Positions 24,761 through 32,891 of a DNA stretch of 64,000 nucleotides are shown piece by piece. The stretch is from Pedobacter frigidisoli (GTDB lineage: Bacteria > Bacteroidota > Bacteroidia > Sphingobacteriales > Sphingobacteriaceae). The notes under the pieces are model-generated. The model did not search any database and was not told the origin of the DNA. It worked only from the letters and a program-made list of their open reading frames with translations. Each line of letters starts with the position of its first letter. Within the stretch, counting starts at the first letter, position 1. The stretch covers positions 40,135 to 104,134 of the forward strand of contig NZ_SJSN01000018.1 of assembly GCF_004331675.1 (NCBI RefSeq), in the 5' to 3' direction. A program made the position numbers and the translations under genes.

Positions 24761-25579
24761 ATGAGTACTATCAAAGTAAAAGATGGAACAGAAATTTATT
24801 ACAAGGACTGGGGAATAGGGCAACCAATTGTTTTCCACCATGGGTGGCCCTTATCTGGTGATGATTGGGATACACAAATGATGTTTTTCCTTTCGCAGGG
24901 CTACAGGGTAATTGCACATGATCGCCGTGGACATGGTCGCTCTGGCCAAAGTTCCCAAGGGAACGATATGGATACCTATGTAGCAGATATAGCTGAACTA
25001 ACAACTGCACTTGACCTAAAGGATGCCATCCACATTGGCCATTCAACAGGTGGTGGAGAAGCGATTAGGTACGTTGCAAAACATGGAATGGGACGAGTGG
25101 CCAAAGCGGTTCTAATTAGTGCCGTAACGCCAATCATGATAAAGGGCGAAAGTAATCCTGAGGGTGTACCAATGCCTATATTCGATGAGATAAGAAAAGG
25201 AACGGGCTTTAGTAGGTCGCAATATTACCATGATTTTACCACAGCGTTTTATGGCTATAATCGTGAAGGCGCAAAAGTATCAGAAGGCATAAAAAACAAC
25301 TGGTGGAGACAAGGCATGATGGGTTCGGTGAAAGCGCATTACGAAGGCATTAAGGCTTTTTCAGAATCAGATTTTACTGAAGACCTAAAGCGCGTAGAGG
25401 TTCCGGTGCTTGTATTACACGGTGAGGATGACCAAATTGTACCTTTTCATCAAGCGCCAAAAGCAGCTAAACTCTTGCAAAATGGAACGCTCATCTCTTA
25501 TCCCGGTTTTCCGCATGGCATGCCAACAACGGAGGCAGAAACCATCAACAGGGATATTTTGTCATTCATCAACTCTTAG
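24761..25579 (+). CDS. Alpha/beta hydrolase, non-haem chloroperoxidase/esterase type
   Basis: A 272-residue alpha/beta hydrolase. The oxyanion region is HHGWP (26-30), the nucleophile elbow GHSTGG gives Ser95, the acid is Asp224 in HGEDDQIVP and the base His252 in GFPHGMP. The close spacing of these motifs and the HDRRGHGRS block match the cofactor-free haloperoxidases, which are in practice esterases or perhydrolases. There is no signal peptide. The natural substrate is unknown. It is followed by a perfect bidirectional terminator shared with the next gene. Confidence 0.92.
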   Translation: MSTIKVKDGTEIYYKDWGIGQPIVFHHGWPLSGDDWDTQMMFFLSQGYRVIAHDRRGHGRSGQSSQGNDMDTYVADIAELTTALDLKDAIHIGHSTGGGEAIRYVAKHGMGRVAKAVLISAVTPIMIKGESNPEGVPMPIFDEIRKGTGFSRSQYYHDFTTAFYGYNREGAKVSEGIKNNWWRQGMMGSVKAHYEGIKAFSESDFTEDLKRVEVPVLVLHGEDDQIVPFHQAPKAAKLLQNGTLISYPGFPHGMPTTEAETINRDILSFINS

Positions 25580-25684
25580 CATTTAACATCAGTTCTTATC
25601 ACAGATGCACACCGACAAACACAGGTCTTTATTATGATATTATTTGTGCTCAACCTATTCATGTAACGTGAGGTGCTAGACAAA

Positions 25685-25720
25685 AAAAGGCTGATCATTA
25701 TTAAAAATGATCAGCCTTTT
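25685..25720. terminator. Perfect bidirectional terminator
   Basis: AAAAGGCTGATCATT (25685-25699) and its exact complement (25706-25720) form a 15-bp stem with a 6-nt loop. It separates the convergent hydrolase and alpha-oxoamine synthase genes. Confidence 0.85.
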
Positions 25721-25741
25721 GATTATACTATATTGCTTTAA

Positions 25742-26983
25742 TTAAGCAATGGCAAACTGGTTTTCCTTATAATAACCGTTTTCCAATTTTTTAGAAACCT
25801 CGCTAAAAGCATCCAATGTACGTTGAACATCTTCCAATGTATGTACAGCAGTAGGGATCAAACGCAGTTCGATCATTCCCTTTGGAATTACCGGATAAAC
25901 GACGATAGAACAGAAAATGCTATAGTTTTCACGAAGATCAAATGTAATTGCAGTCGCATCAGTTAGTTCTCCCTTTAAGAAAACTGGCGTTACCACAGAA
26001 TTTGTTACACCAAGATCAAAACCTCTTTCGCGTAGACCTTTTTGTAAGGTCATGGCGATTTCCCAAAGTTTTTCCTTTAATTCTGGTTTACTTTTAAGCA
26101 ATTCGAGTCTTTTTAACAAGCCGATTACCATTGGCATTGGTAGTGCCTTGGCAAAGGTTTGAGAACGCATGTTGTATCTTAAGAAGTTAGTAATCTCCTC
26201 TGTTGATGCAACAAAGGCACCAATACCTGCCATTGACTTTGCAAATGTCCCGAAATAGACATCAATGCCATCGATACAATCTTGAGCCTCATGTGTTCCT
26301 GCTCCAGTTTCACCCATGGTACCAAAACCATGTGCATCATCAACAAGGATACGGAAATCGAACTGCTCTTTTAATGCCACAAGTTCTTTTAACTTACCTT
26401 GCGCACCACTCATTCCGAATACGCCCTCAGTAATCAGAAGAATACCACCACCAGATTCCTTGGTCAATTTTGTAGCACGTTCCAATTGTTTTTTTGCACT
26501 ATCGATATCATTGTGCTGGTATACAAATCTTTTGCCCATGTGCAAACGAAGACCATCGATAATGCAGGCATGAGATTCACCATCATAGACGATAACATCA
26601 TTTCTATCAACTATGGTATCGATAATCGAGACCATACCCTGATAGCCATAGTTTAATAAAAACGCATCAGGCTTGCCTACAAAAGCAGCAAGTTCCTGCT
26701 CCAATTGCTCATGGTGCTTAGAGTTACCACTCATCATTCTGGCACCCATTGGGTAGGCCATTCCGAATGCTGCAGCAGCATCTGCATCAGCCTTTCTAAC
26801 TTCTGGGTGATTGGCTAAACCTAAATAGTTGTTTAAGCTCCAAACCAAATGCTCTTTTCCCTTGAATTGCATGTGTGGTGCAATCTCTCCCTCTAATTTT
26901 GGAAATGAGAAATACCCATGAGACCATTTTTGGTGTTGACCAAGAGGGCCCATGTGCTTTGCTATCTTATCAAATATATCCAA
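25742..26983 (-). CDS. Alpha-oxoamine synthase family PLP enzyme (KBL/BioF/SPT-like)
   Basis: PLP-dependent enzyme that condenses an amino acid with an acyl thioester. Seen: SLNNYLGLANHPEV near 49-62, the PLP-stacking DGESHACIIDG block, the cofactor Asp in VDDAHGFGTMGETG and the Schiff-base Lys in TFAKSMAGIGAF. Length 413 is typical. The reading frame opens with TTG; relatives begin M-DIF-K, so the TTG is accepted as the start, although an ATG at 26953 is possible. 2-Amino-3-ketobutyrate ligase, serine palmitoyltransferase and cysteate acyltransferase share this fold. Bacteroidota make sphingolipids and sulfonolipids with such enzymes, so a lipid role is possible but not shown. Confidence 0.88.
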   Translation of the reverse strand: MDIFDKIAKHMGPLGQHQKWSHGYFSFPKLEGEIAPHMQFKGKEHLVWSLNNYLGLANHPEVRKADADAAAAFGMAYPMGARMMSGNSKHHEQLEQELAAFVGKPDAFLLNYGYQGMVSIIDTIVDRNDVIVYDGESHACIIDGLRLHMGKRFVYQHNDIDSAKKQLERATKLTKESGGGILLITEGVFGMSGAQGKLKELVALKEQFDFRILVDDAHGFGTMGETGAGTHEAQDCIDGIDVYFGTFAKSMAGIGAFVASTEEITNFLRYNMRSQTFAKALPMPMVIGLLKRLELLKSKPELKEKLWEIAMTLQKGLRERGFDLGVTNSVVTPVFLKGELTDATAITFDLRENYSIFCSIVVYPVIPKGMIELRLIPTAVHTLEDVQRTLDAFSEVSKKLENGYYKENQFAIA

Positions 26984-27098
26984 TGTAATATGTTTTTTTT
27001 ATAATAAAATTTTGCGAATTTAAGGTTTATTCGTCTTAAAATCAACCAGATTAATCTTTTGCTTGTCAATAAAGATTTTTGATACACCAATTTTATGC

Positions 27099-27126
27099 CA
27101 AAAAAGCCCCGAATGAATTCGGGGCC
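27099..27126 (-). terminator. Terminator at the end of the dcw cluster (after ftsZ)
   Basis: GCCCCGA and TCGGGGC form a GC-rich stem with a 6-nt loop followed on the minus strand by TTTTTT. It lies 23 bp past the ftsZ stop and closes the 16-kb division operon region. Confidence 0.85.
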
Positions 27127-27148
27127 TTAATATTATATTTGGTTTAAT

Positions 27149-28780
27149 CTAATCAACGTTATCGTGCAAGAAAGAATTGTTTGGTCTAATCTCTGTTCCG
27201 CCATCTTCATCATTACTTAAAGTGAAGCGACTTACCTGCGATTCTGACGAATGTTGAACCTGCTGCAATTGCATTTGTTTACGTTTGTAAGCAGGCTCAT
27301 TTTCCAATTCCTGTAAACCATTGGTGGTACGCAATTTCATACTCAAATCCTTAAGGCGTAAGATACGCTCCTTAGATTTTTTCAGTTGCTCCTCCATTGA
27401 TTCATCATTCTTATCATCATCCAAACCTACGACTGGCATTTCTACCTCAGGTTCAGGTGCTGCAACAAATTGAGGCTCTGGAACCGGTGTTTCAAATACA
27501 TAATTGGTTTCAGCCAATTTAATCTCGAATTCAAATCCAGTTTCTGCTGGCTCTTCTACCTGCGGTTCTTCCTCGACTAAAGTATGGCGAACAACATTGC
27601 TTTCTGGCTCCTGAACTTTTTGCGGCTCAGGCTTGGCAAACATTCCACCAAAAAGATCCGCCTGAGAAACCTCTTCCTTCGCTTTTAAAACCGGCTCGTA
27701 AGACGGTACAGCCTTAGGTTGGATGAAAGAGTTTACCGGTTCAACGGGACGAATTAGTGGCGCTTCCTCTGGCGTTAATAATGATATCTTCTTTTTATTT
27801 TTTTCCTCGTGAACACGTTGGTCTGATGTTTGGAAACCAGTAGCAATAATGGTTACCGATAACTTATCTCCCAAAGTTTCATCTGTACAGTTACCCCAAA
27901 TTAGATCAGCAGATAAACCTGCTTTCTCCTGAATGTAATCGGTGATGATCGAAACCTCATCCATCGTTACCTCACGAATACCAGAACTGATATTCAATAA
28001 GATGTAACGGGCGCCCTCAATTTCATTGTCCTTTAATAATGGAGATGCCAAAGCACCTTCAACAGCAATTAGGGCACGTTCCTCACCATCGGCAGCGAAA
28101 CTACCCATGATGGCAACACCACTATCTTTCATTACGGTACGCACATCCTTAAAATCCACGTTGATATAACCCGGAACAGTAATGATTTCTGCAATACCTT
28201 TTGCCGCTGTTGTTAAAATATCGTCAGCCTGACCAAAGGCAGAACCTAGGGTAAGGTTTCCGAAGATCTCACGAAGGCGATCATTCGATATAACCAAATA
28301 AGAATCTACATATTTCTTCAACTCCTCCATACCTTCATCAGCCTGAAGCTTACGTCTTTTTCCCTCGAAAGAGAAAGGCGTAGTAATGATGGCAACGGTT
28401 AAAATATCAAGTTCCTTAGCGGCCTTGGCAATAATTGGAGAAGCACCTGTACCTGTACCACCGCCCATTCCTGCTGTTATAAACAACATTTTGGTTGTAC
28501 TACCAAGCATGGCCTTAATATCATCTATATTCTCTATGGCTGAGTTTTTACCAACCTCAGGAATAGAACCAGCACCCATTCCTTCGGTTAAACTAGCACC
28601 TAACTGTACCTTATTGGGTATAGGACTAGATTCCAAAGCTTGGGCATCTGTATTACAGATAATAAAATCCACACCAGTAATACCCGATAGGTACATATGG
28701 TTTACTGCGTTGCCGCCACCGCCCCCAACACCAATTACCTTGATGATTGAAGACTTATCTTTTAACATTTCGAACTGCAT
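27149..28780 (-). CDS. ftsZ: Cell division protein FtsZ
   Basis: Tubulin-like GTPase that forms the division ring. The ATG at 28780 (MQFEMLKDKSS) is chosen; the frame extends upstream only to a TTG at 28831. The GTP-binding loop GGGTGTG is at about 106-112 and GVGGGGGNAVNHM near 17-29. The globular core ends near residue 320. A long acidic, Pro/Glu-rich linker follows (about 325-500), so the protein reaches 543 residues against about 380 in E. coli; long linkers are usual in Bacteroidota. The tail ends in SFLHDNVD, a plausible partner-binding peptide. A structured 130-bp gap separates it from ftsA. Confidence 0.97.
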   Translation of the reverse strand: MQFEMLKDKSSIIKVIGVGGGGGNAVNHMYLSGITGVDFIICNTDAQALESSPIPNKVQLGASLTEGMGAGSIPEVGKNSAIENIDDIKAMLGSTTKMLFITAGMGGGTGTGASPIIAKAAKELDILTVAIITTPFSFEGKRRKLQADEGMEELKKYVDSYLVISNDRLREIFGNLTLGSAFGQADDILTTAAKGIAEIITVPGYINVDFKDVRTVMKDSGVAIMGSFAADGEERALIAVEGALASPLLKDNEIEGARYILLNISSGIREVTMDEVSIITDYIQEKAGLSADLIWGNCTDETLGDKLSVTIIATGFQTSDQRVHEEKNKKKISLLTPEEAPLIRPVEPVNSFIQPKAVPSYEPVLKAKEEVSQADLFGGMFAKPEPQKVQEPESNVVRHTLVEEEPQVEEPAETGFEFEIKLAETNYVFETPVPEPQFVAAPEPEVEMPVVGLDDDKNDESMEEQLKKSKERILRLKDLSMKLRTTNGLQELENEPAYKRKQMQLQQVQHSSESQVSRFTLSNDEDGGTEIRPNNSFLHDNVD

Positions 28781-28838
28781 ATCTTTATGAATCAGTTGTT
28801 TAAAAATTTTTAAATTCTGTTCATTACTCAACGTAATA

Positions 28839-28889
28839 TTAACACTTTTTCAACATAGGTTTTCCACAAGTGTTAAGAATGTGGAAAAC
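28839..28889 (-). promoter_or_regulatory. Interleaved inverted repeats (possible pseudoknot or operator) before ftsZ
   Basis: Two inverted repeats interlock in the ftsA-ftsZ gap: TTAACACTT (28839-28847) with AAGTGTTAA (28868-28876), and GTTTTCCACA (28859-28868) with TGTGGAAAAC (28880-28889). Their order gives an H-type pseudoknot geometry in the transcript, or two mutually exclusive hairpins. TTTTCCACA is also a DnaA-box-like word, so a DNA operator is an alternative reading. Confidence 0.5.
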
Positions 28890-28910
28890 TCACCTTTTGT
28901 TGAAAAATAA

Positions 28911-30269
28911 TTAACTTTTGAGGTAATCTTCATCACTTACATTCATATCATCCTGAATGAAAGTTCTCGTTTTTGCAAGTAATTTATCGAACAGGCCTGG
29001 TCCGCGCTTATCTTTTTCCTTAGCTGTTTTTGGCTTCTCAACAAAAACACCTGGTTGCTTCATTTCCTCAATTAATTCTTCAGCTTTTTGAATTCCCTTG
29101 ATCAACAAACCAACACTGGTTGCATACATTGGGCTTTTCAAGTCATCATAGATCGCCTTTGGCATATCTTCGTACTTCGATAAATGCTCGTTTGGATAAC
29201 CTATACGGCAATCTAGACCCGTAACATATTCTACTGCTTGGGAAAGGTGTTTCAAAAGCGCACCACCACCAGTAATCACGATTCCGCCAATTAGTTTTTT
29301 CTCGTATCCAGAAGCTTTGATCTCATAATAAACATGCTCAATAATTTCTTCCATACGGGCCTGAATCACATAGGCAAGGTTTTTCACCGAGATTTCCTTT
29401 GGCTCACGGCCACGAAGCCCTGGAACGCAAATGATCTCATTTTCCTTATTCTCTTCAGCCAATGCCGAACCAAAACGTGTTTTCAACAATTCCGCTTGGT
29501 TACGCATTACAGAGCAGCCCTCTCTAATATCCTCAGTTACACTATTTCCACCAAACGGAATTACCGCAGTGTGGCGAATAATACCCTCGTGGAAGATAGC
29601 GATATCCGTGGTACCACCACCAATATCTACCAAGGCAATACCAGCTTCTTTTTCCTCATCGCTCAACACCGATTCCGAAGATGCCAATGGCTCAAGAATC
29701 AGATCCTGAGTTTGTAGCCCTGCATTGTTTACACACTTGATAATGTTCTTTACCGCAGTAACCTGACCAGAGATGATGTGGAAGTTCGCCTCTAGACGTA
29801 CACCCGCCATACCAATCGGATCCTTAATTCCTGGTTCATTATCAATAGTGAATTCTTGTGGCAATACATGGATAATCTCTTCTCCAGGAGGCATCACCAA
29901 CTTAAACATATCATCAATCAACTTATCGATATCCTTTTTACCGATCTCGTTGTTTAGTTCTCTTCTTGTTAAGATACCACGGTGCTGCAGGCTTTTAATA
30001 TGCTGACCAGCAATACCTACGTTTACCACCTGTATCTCTACATTGGATTGTCCGCTTGCTACCTCAACGGCCTGAGCAATACCCTGAACGGTTTTTTGAA
30101 TGTTAGAAACCACTCCACGGGTCACCCCCGCCGATTCTGCCTTTCCTATCCCTAAGATTTCTATCTTACCGTGTTGGGTTCTACGACCAACGATAACACA
30201 TATTTTTGTAGTACCGATATCTAATCCTACTACAATGGGCGACTGACTGGTAAATTTTGCCTTGTCCAT
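28911..30269 (-). CDS. ftsA: Cell division protein FtsA
   Basis: Actin-like ATPase that anchors FtsZ to the membrane. The nucleotide-binding PHOSPHATE 1 block VGLDIGTTKICVIVGR is at about 13-28. IALVDIGGGTTDIAIF near 210 and GGIVITGGGALLKHL near 330 are the other actin-fold signatures. The 1C domain lies between (about 85-165). The C-terminal part (FDKLLAKTRTFIQDDM) holds the amphipathic helix expected for membrane binding, followed by a short acidic end. It has 452 residues. It starts 5 bp downstream of ftsQ and is probably translated from the same message. Confidence 0.97.
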   Translation of the reverse strand: MDKAKFTSQSPIVVGLDIGTTKICVIVGRRTQHGKIEILGIGKAESAGVTRGVVSNIQKTVQGIAQAVEVASGQSNVEIQVVNVGIAGQHIKSLQHRGILTRRELNNEIGKKDIDKLIDDMFKLVMPPGEEIIHVLPQEFTIDNEPGIKDPIGMAGVRLEANFHIISGQVTAVKNIIKCVNNAGLQTQDLILEPLASSESVLSDEEKEAGIALVDIGGGTTDIAIFHEGIIRHTAVIPFGGNSVTEDIREGCSVMRNQAELLKTRFGSALAEENKENEIICVPGLRGREPKEISVKNLAYVIQARMEEIIEHVYYEIKASGYEKKLIGGIVITGGGALLKHLSQAVEYVTGLDCRIGYPNEHLSKYEDMPKAIYDDLKSPMYATSVGLLIKGIQKAEELIEEMKQPGVFVEKPKTAKEKDKRGPGLFDKLLAKTRTFIQDDMNVSDEDYLKS

Positions 30270-30274
30270 ATTCG

Positions 30275-31465
30275 TTAATTTTGTTGAGTTTTATATTGTT
30301 TTTCTAGGGCTCTGATCTCTTTATCTCTAGCTAACTTTTGCGCTGCTGCAGATTGTGTTGTTTTCTTTTCTGTTACAGGCTTGGCTGTTTGTTTTTTATC
30401 CGCAGGTTTTTGTTCCCTTGGTTTTAGTGAAGCAATGGCCACGGGCTTTTTAACCTCAGTTCTTACAACTTCTGGTTTTTTTGGAGTCTCTTTTTTAGGC
30501 TCCTCCCTTTTAGCTTCTATCTTTCTTATTTCTGTTTTGTTGGGCTCTGCCCTTTTCGTTGCTACAGCTACCGTTTGCTCAACAGTTGCATCTTCAATGG
30601 CATCGGTAACGAGCGAATCAGAAACCTGATCTTGTATCCTCAAACTATCAGGCCTTGAAAATGTTTTGCGTGATTTTGCAATCTCCGTCGAATCCCTTTT
30701 TTCGCAAACCACCTGATTGGTATATTTGATGTTGATGGTGCGATAAGCATCCCAGCCAACCTGCGGCATTGCCTTTTTGTAGAACAACAACAGATTGGTC
30801 ATCTTTTTCTCCAAGGAATCTGCATTACCTAGGATGATGCGTTGGTTGCCTACCCTAGGGATGAGTTCGATATCGTTTTTTTGATCTACAACAATCTGCT
30901 CAATCTGCGAGTCCCATAGGGTATCCTTTTTGATAAAGAGCGCTGTCTTGTACAGGTCACGTGCCAATTGTGTATGCAAGGTATCTACACGACTACCAAA
31001 AACCTCCGTAATGTGCCCTGTTGCTACCAGAACATTAGCAGTAAAGTTTGTAGAGATAGGCATTTTCAGTCCATCATTGTCGATATAGAAATCCTGACCG
31101 TTCTCATTGATGATCCTTACGATCGGCTGCCTTTGTTTTACCTCGATATTCAGCACGCCATCCATATCTACATAGACCTTTGCAAAGGCGATGTAGGGAT
31201 TCGACTGAAGTGTTTTCTCGATCTTGTGAATGTTAATGTTCTCAATATTGCGACCTAAGAGTACGCCCTGATCTTCCCTTAAAATGGCATCAATCTCTTC
31301 TCTTTCAATAAAGTTATCTGCCCCAGGAATCAATATCCTGACATCGGTACATTTTACGGTTTGCTTTTTGACGTTGATAAAACTCAACAGCACCACCACG
31401 CCAGCCAAGCTAATCAGCCAGGCAAAGCCAGTAAATATTGCAGTCCAGTTTATCCGTTTAAACAT
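30275..31465 (-). CDS. ftsQ: Cell division protein FtsQ/DivIB with a long Lys/Glu-rich tail
   Basis: Bitopic divisome protein. A short cytoplasmic N-terminus (MFKRINW) leads to one membrane segment (about 9-30), then a POTRA-like domain (about 40-115, with INIHKIEKTLQSNPYI) and the beta domain to about 245. The last 130 residues are a low-complexity Lys/Glu/Thr/Pro tail of the KKPEVVRTEVKKP type, not found in E. coli FtsQ (276 residues) and probably extending in the periplasm. The gene overlaps murC by 8 bp and ends 5 bp before ftsA. Confidence 0.92.
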   Translation of the reverse strand: MFKRINWTAIFTGFAWLISLAGVVVLLSFINVKKQTVKCTDVRILIPGADNFIEREEIDAILREDQGVLLGRNIENINIHKIEKTLQSNPYIAFAKVYVDMDGVLNIEVKQRQPIVRIINENGQDFYIDNDGLKMPISTNFTANVLVATGHITEVFGSRVDTLHTQLARDLYKTALFIKKDTLWDSQIEQIVVDQKNDIELIPRVGNQRIILGNADSLEKKMTNLLLFYKKAMPQVGWDAYRTINIKYTNQVVCEKRDSTEIAKSRKTFSRPDSLRIQDQVSDSLVTDAIEDATVEQTVAVATKRAEPNKTEIRKIEAKREEPKKETPKKPEVVRTEVKKPVAIASLKPREQKPADKKQTAKPVTEKKTTQSAAAQKLARDKEIRALEKQYKTQQN

Positions 31466-32813
31466 TATCTATCGTGTTTTTTAAAGGTTCGATAATCGTA
31501 TCGATATCTCCCGCTCCAACCGTTAAAAGTAATTCAGGTTTGGTGTCCTTAACATGCTGGACCACAAAATCTTTTCCACATAATCTTTTATCTGCTGAAG
31601 TTATTTTATCAAGCAAAAACTGTGAATCAATCCCCTGAAGTGGCAATTCCCTTGCTGGATAGATTTCCAATAGCAGCAGTTCATCAGCAGTGCTTAAAAC
31701 TTTTGCAAATTCATCGGCAAAATCCCGCGTACGGGTAAACAGATGCGGCTGAAAAATCACCGTCAGTTTTTTATTTGGGTACAGCTGTCGCACCGCATCA
31801 AAGCAAGCCCTAAGTTCTTCTGGATGATGCGCATAATCATCAATATAGATCTGGTCGCCATTATCTACAATGTATTCAAACCGGCGCTTTACTCCTTTAA
31901 AGTTAGCAACGGCCTGTTTGATCATTTCTGCATCAATACCAAGTTGCAATGCTATTGCAATGGCTACCGTAGTATTTTCTACATTGTGTTTTCCAGGCAG
32001 CATTAAGCTGATATCCTTTATCTTATCCGATCCATCGATATAGTCGAACACGAACTTTGATCCCTCTACCCGGATATTTACTGCCCTTGAATCTGCAGTT
32101 AAGCTTGCAGCATAGCTGATGCCATTCTCCAATGGCAGTCCCTCGTGGACATACAATGTCCCGTTCTCCTTTAGCTGACCGGCAAATAACCGGAACGATT
32201 CATCCAAGTGGCTTTTATCGCCATAAACATCTAAATGATCGGCATCCATAGAAGTGACCACGGCAATATCTGGATGAAGCGTTAGAAATGATCGATCGTA
32301 TTCATCAGCCTCTACCACCACTACATTGTTATTTCCAAATAATACATTGCTGTTGTAATTGGTGGTAATGCCGCCCAAAAACGCCGTACAATCGTAACCC
32401 GTATCTTTTAGAATGTGCGCTACAATGGAAGATGTTGTCGTTTTGCCGTGTGTTCCGGCAATGCCGATACAGAACATCCCCTTGCTGATGATGCCCAAAA
32501 CCTCAGAACGTTTTTTAAGACTGAAGCCCTTATCCTTAAAGTGATTTAATATTTTTGAATCCTTTGGAATCGCAGGCGTGTAGACGATCAACGTGTCGTC
32601 GTGATTATCCAAGAACGCACAAGGCAGGGAAGCGGATTCGTCGAGGTAAGAGATCAAGATCCCCTCCTGCTCTAATGTCTCCGTAAGCTTGGTTCTGGTT
32701 TTATCGTAGCCACAAACCGCCTGCCCACGTTTGGCAAAATAACGAGCAATCGCACTCATGCCGATACCACCGATACCTACAAAATACACCCTATTTATTT
32801 TACCTAGTTCCAT
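31458..32813 (-). CDS. murC: UDP-N-acetylmuramate--L-alanine ligase
   Basis: Adds L-Ala to UDP-MurNAc, the first peptide step of peptidoglycan synthesis. The ATG at 32813 (MELGKINRVYF) is chosen because the 18 upstream codons fall in the murG-murC spacer and are unlike the family. Motifs: Rossmann-type VGIGGIGMSAIA, ATP loop GTHGKTTTSSI near 105-115, and HHPEEL with IFQPHLFTRTRDF. It has 451 residues, as usual. Its 3' end overlaps ftsQ by 8 bp. Confidence 0.96.
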   Translation of the reverse strand: MELGKINRVYFVGIGGIGMSAIARYFAKRGQAVCGYDKTRTKLTETLEQEGILISYLDESASLPCAFLDNHDDTLIVYTPAIPKDSKILNHFKDKGFSLKKRSEVLGIISKGMFCIGIAGTHGKTTTSSIVAHILKDTGYDCTAFLGGITTNYNSNVLFGNNNVVVVEADEYDRSFLTLHPDIAVVTSMDADHLDVYGDKSHLDESFRLFAGQLKENGTLYVHEGLPLENGISYAASLTADSRAVNIRVEGSKFVFDYIDGSDKIKDISLMLPGKHNVENTTVAIAIALQLGIDAEMIKQAVANFKGVKRRFEYIVDNGDQIYIDDYAHHPEELRACFDAVRQLYPNKKLTVIFQPHLFTRTRDFADEFAKVLSTADELLLLEIYPARELPLQGIDSQFLLDKITSADKRLCGKDFVVQHVKDTKPELLLTVGAGDIDTIIEPLKNTIDNV

Positions 32814-32820
32814 TTTTTTT

Positions 32821-32870
32821 GATTTGAGATAAAAGAGGTGAGATATTAGACGAATGTCCGATCTCAAATC
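32821..32870. repeat. Inverted repeat in the murG-murC spacer
   Basis: GATTTGAGAT (32821-32830) and ATCTCAAATC (32861-32870) are perfect 10-bp complements with a 30-bp spacer. The spacer and flank contain more imperfect copies of GAGAT/ATCTC words. It could form a hairpin in the operon transcript or be a decayed repeat. Confidence 0.55.
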
Positions 32871-32891
32871 TTATATCTAGTTTCTCATATC

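Noticed and set aside
26971..26978. TATATTTG box used as promoter inside the alpha-oxoamine synthase start
   Set aside because: It encodes conserved residues of the family start (DIFD) and would cut off a conserved N-terminus, so it is probably a coincidence.
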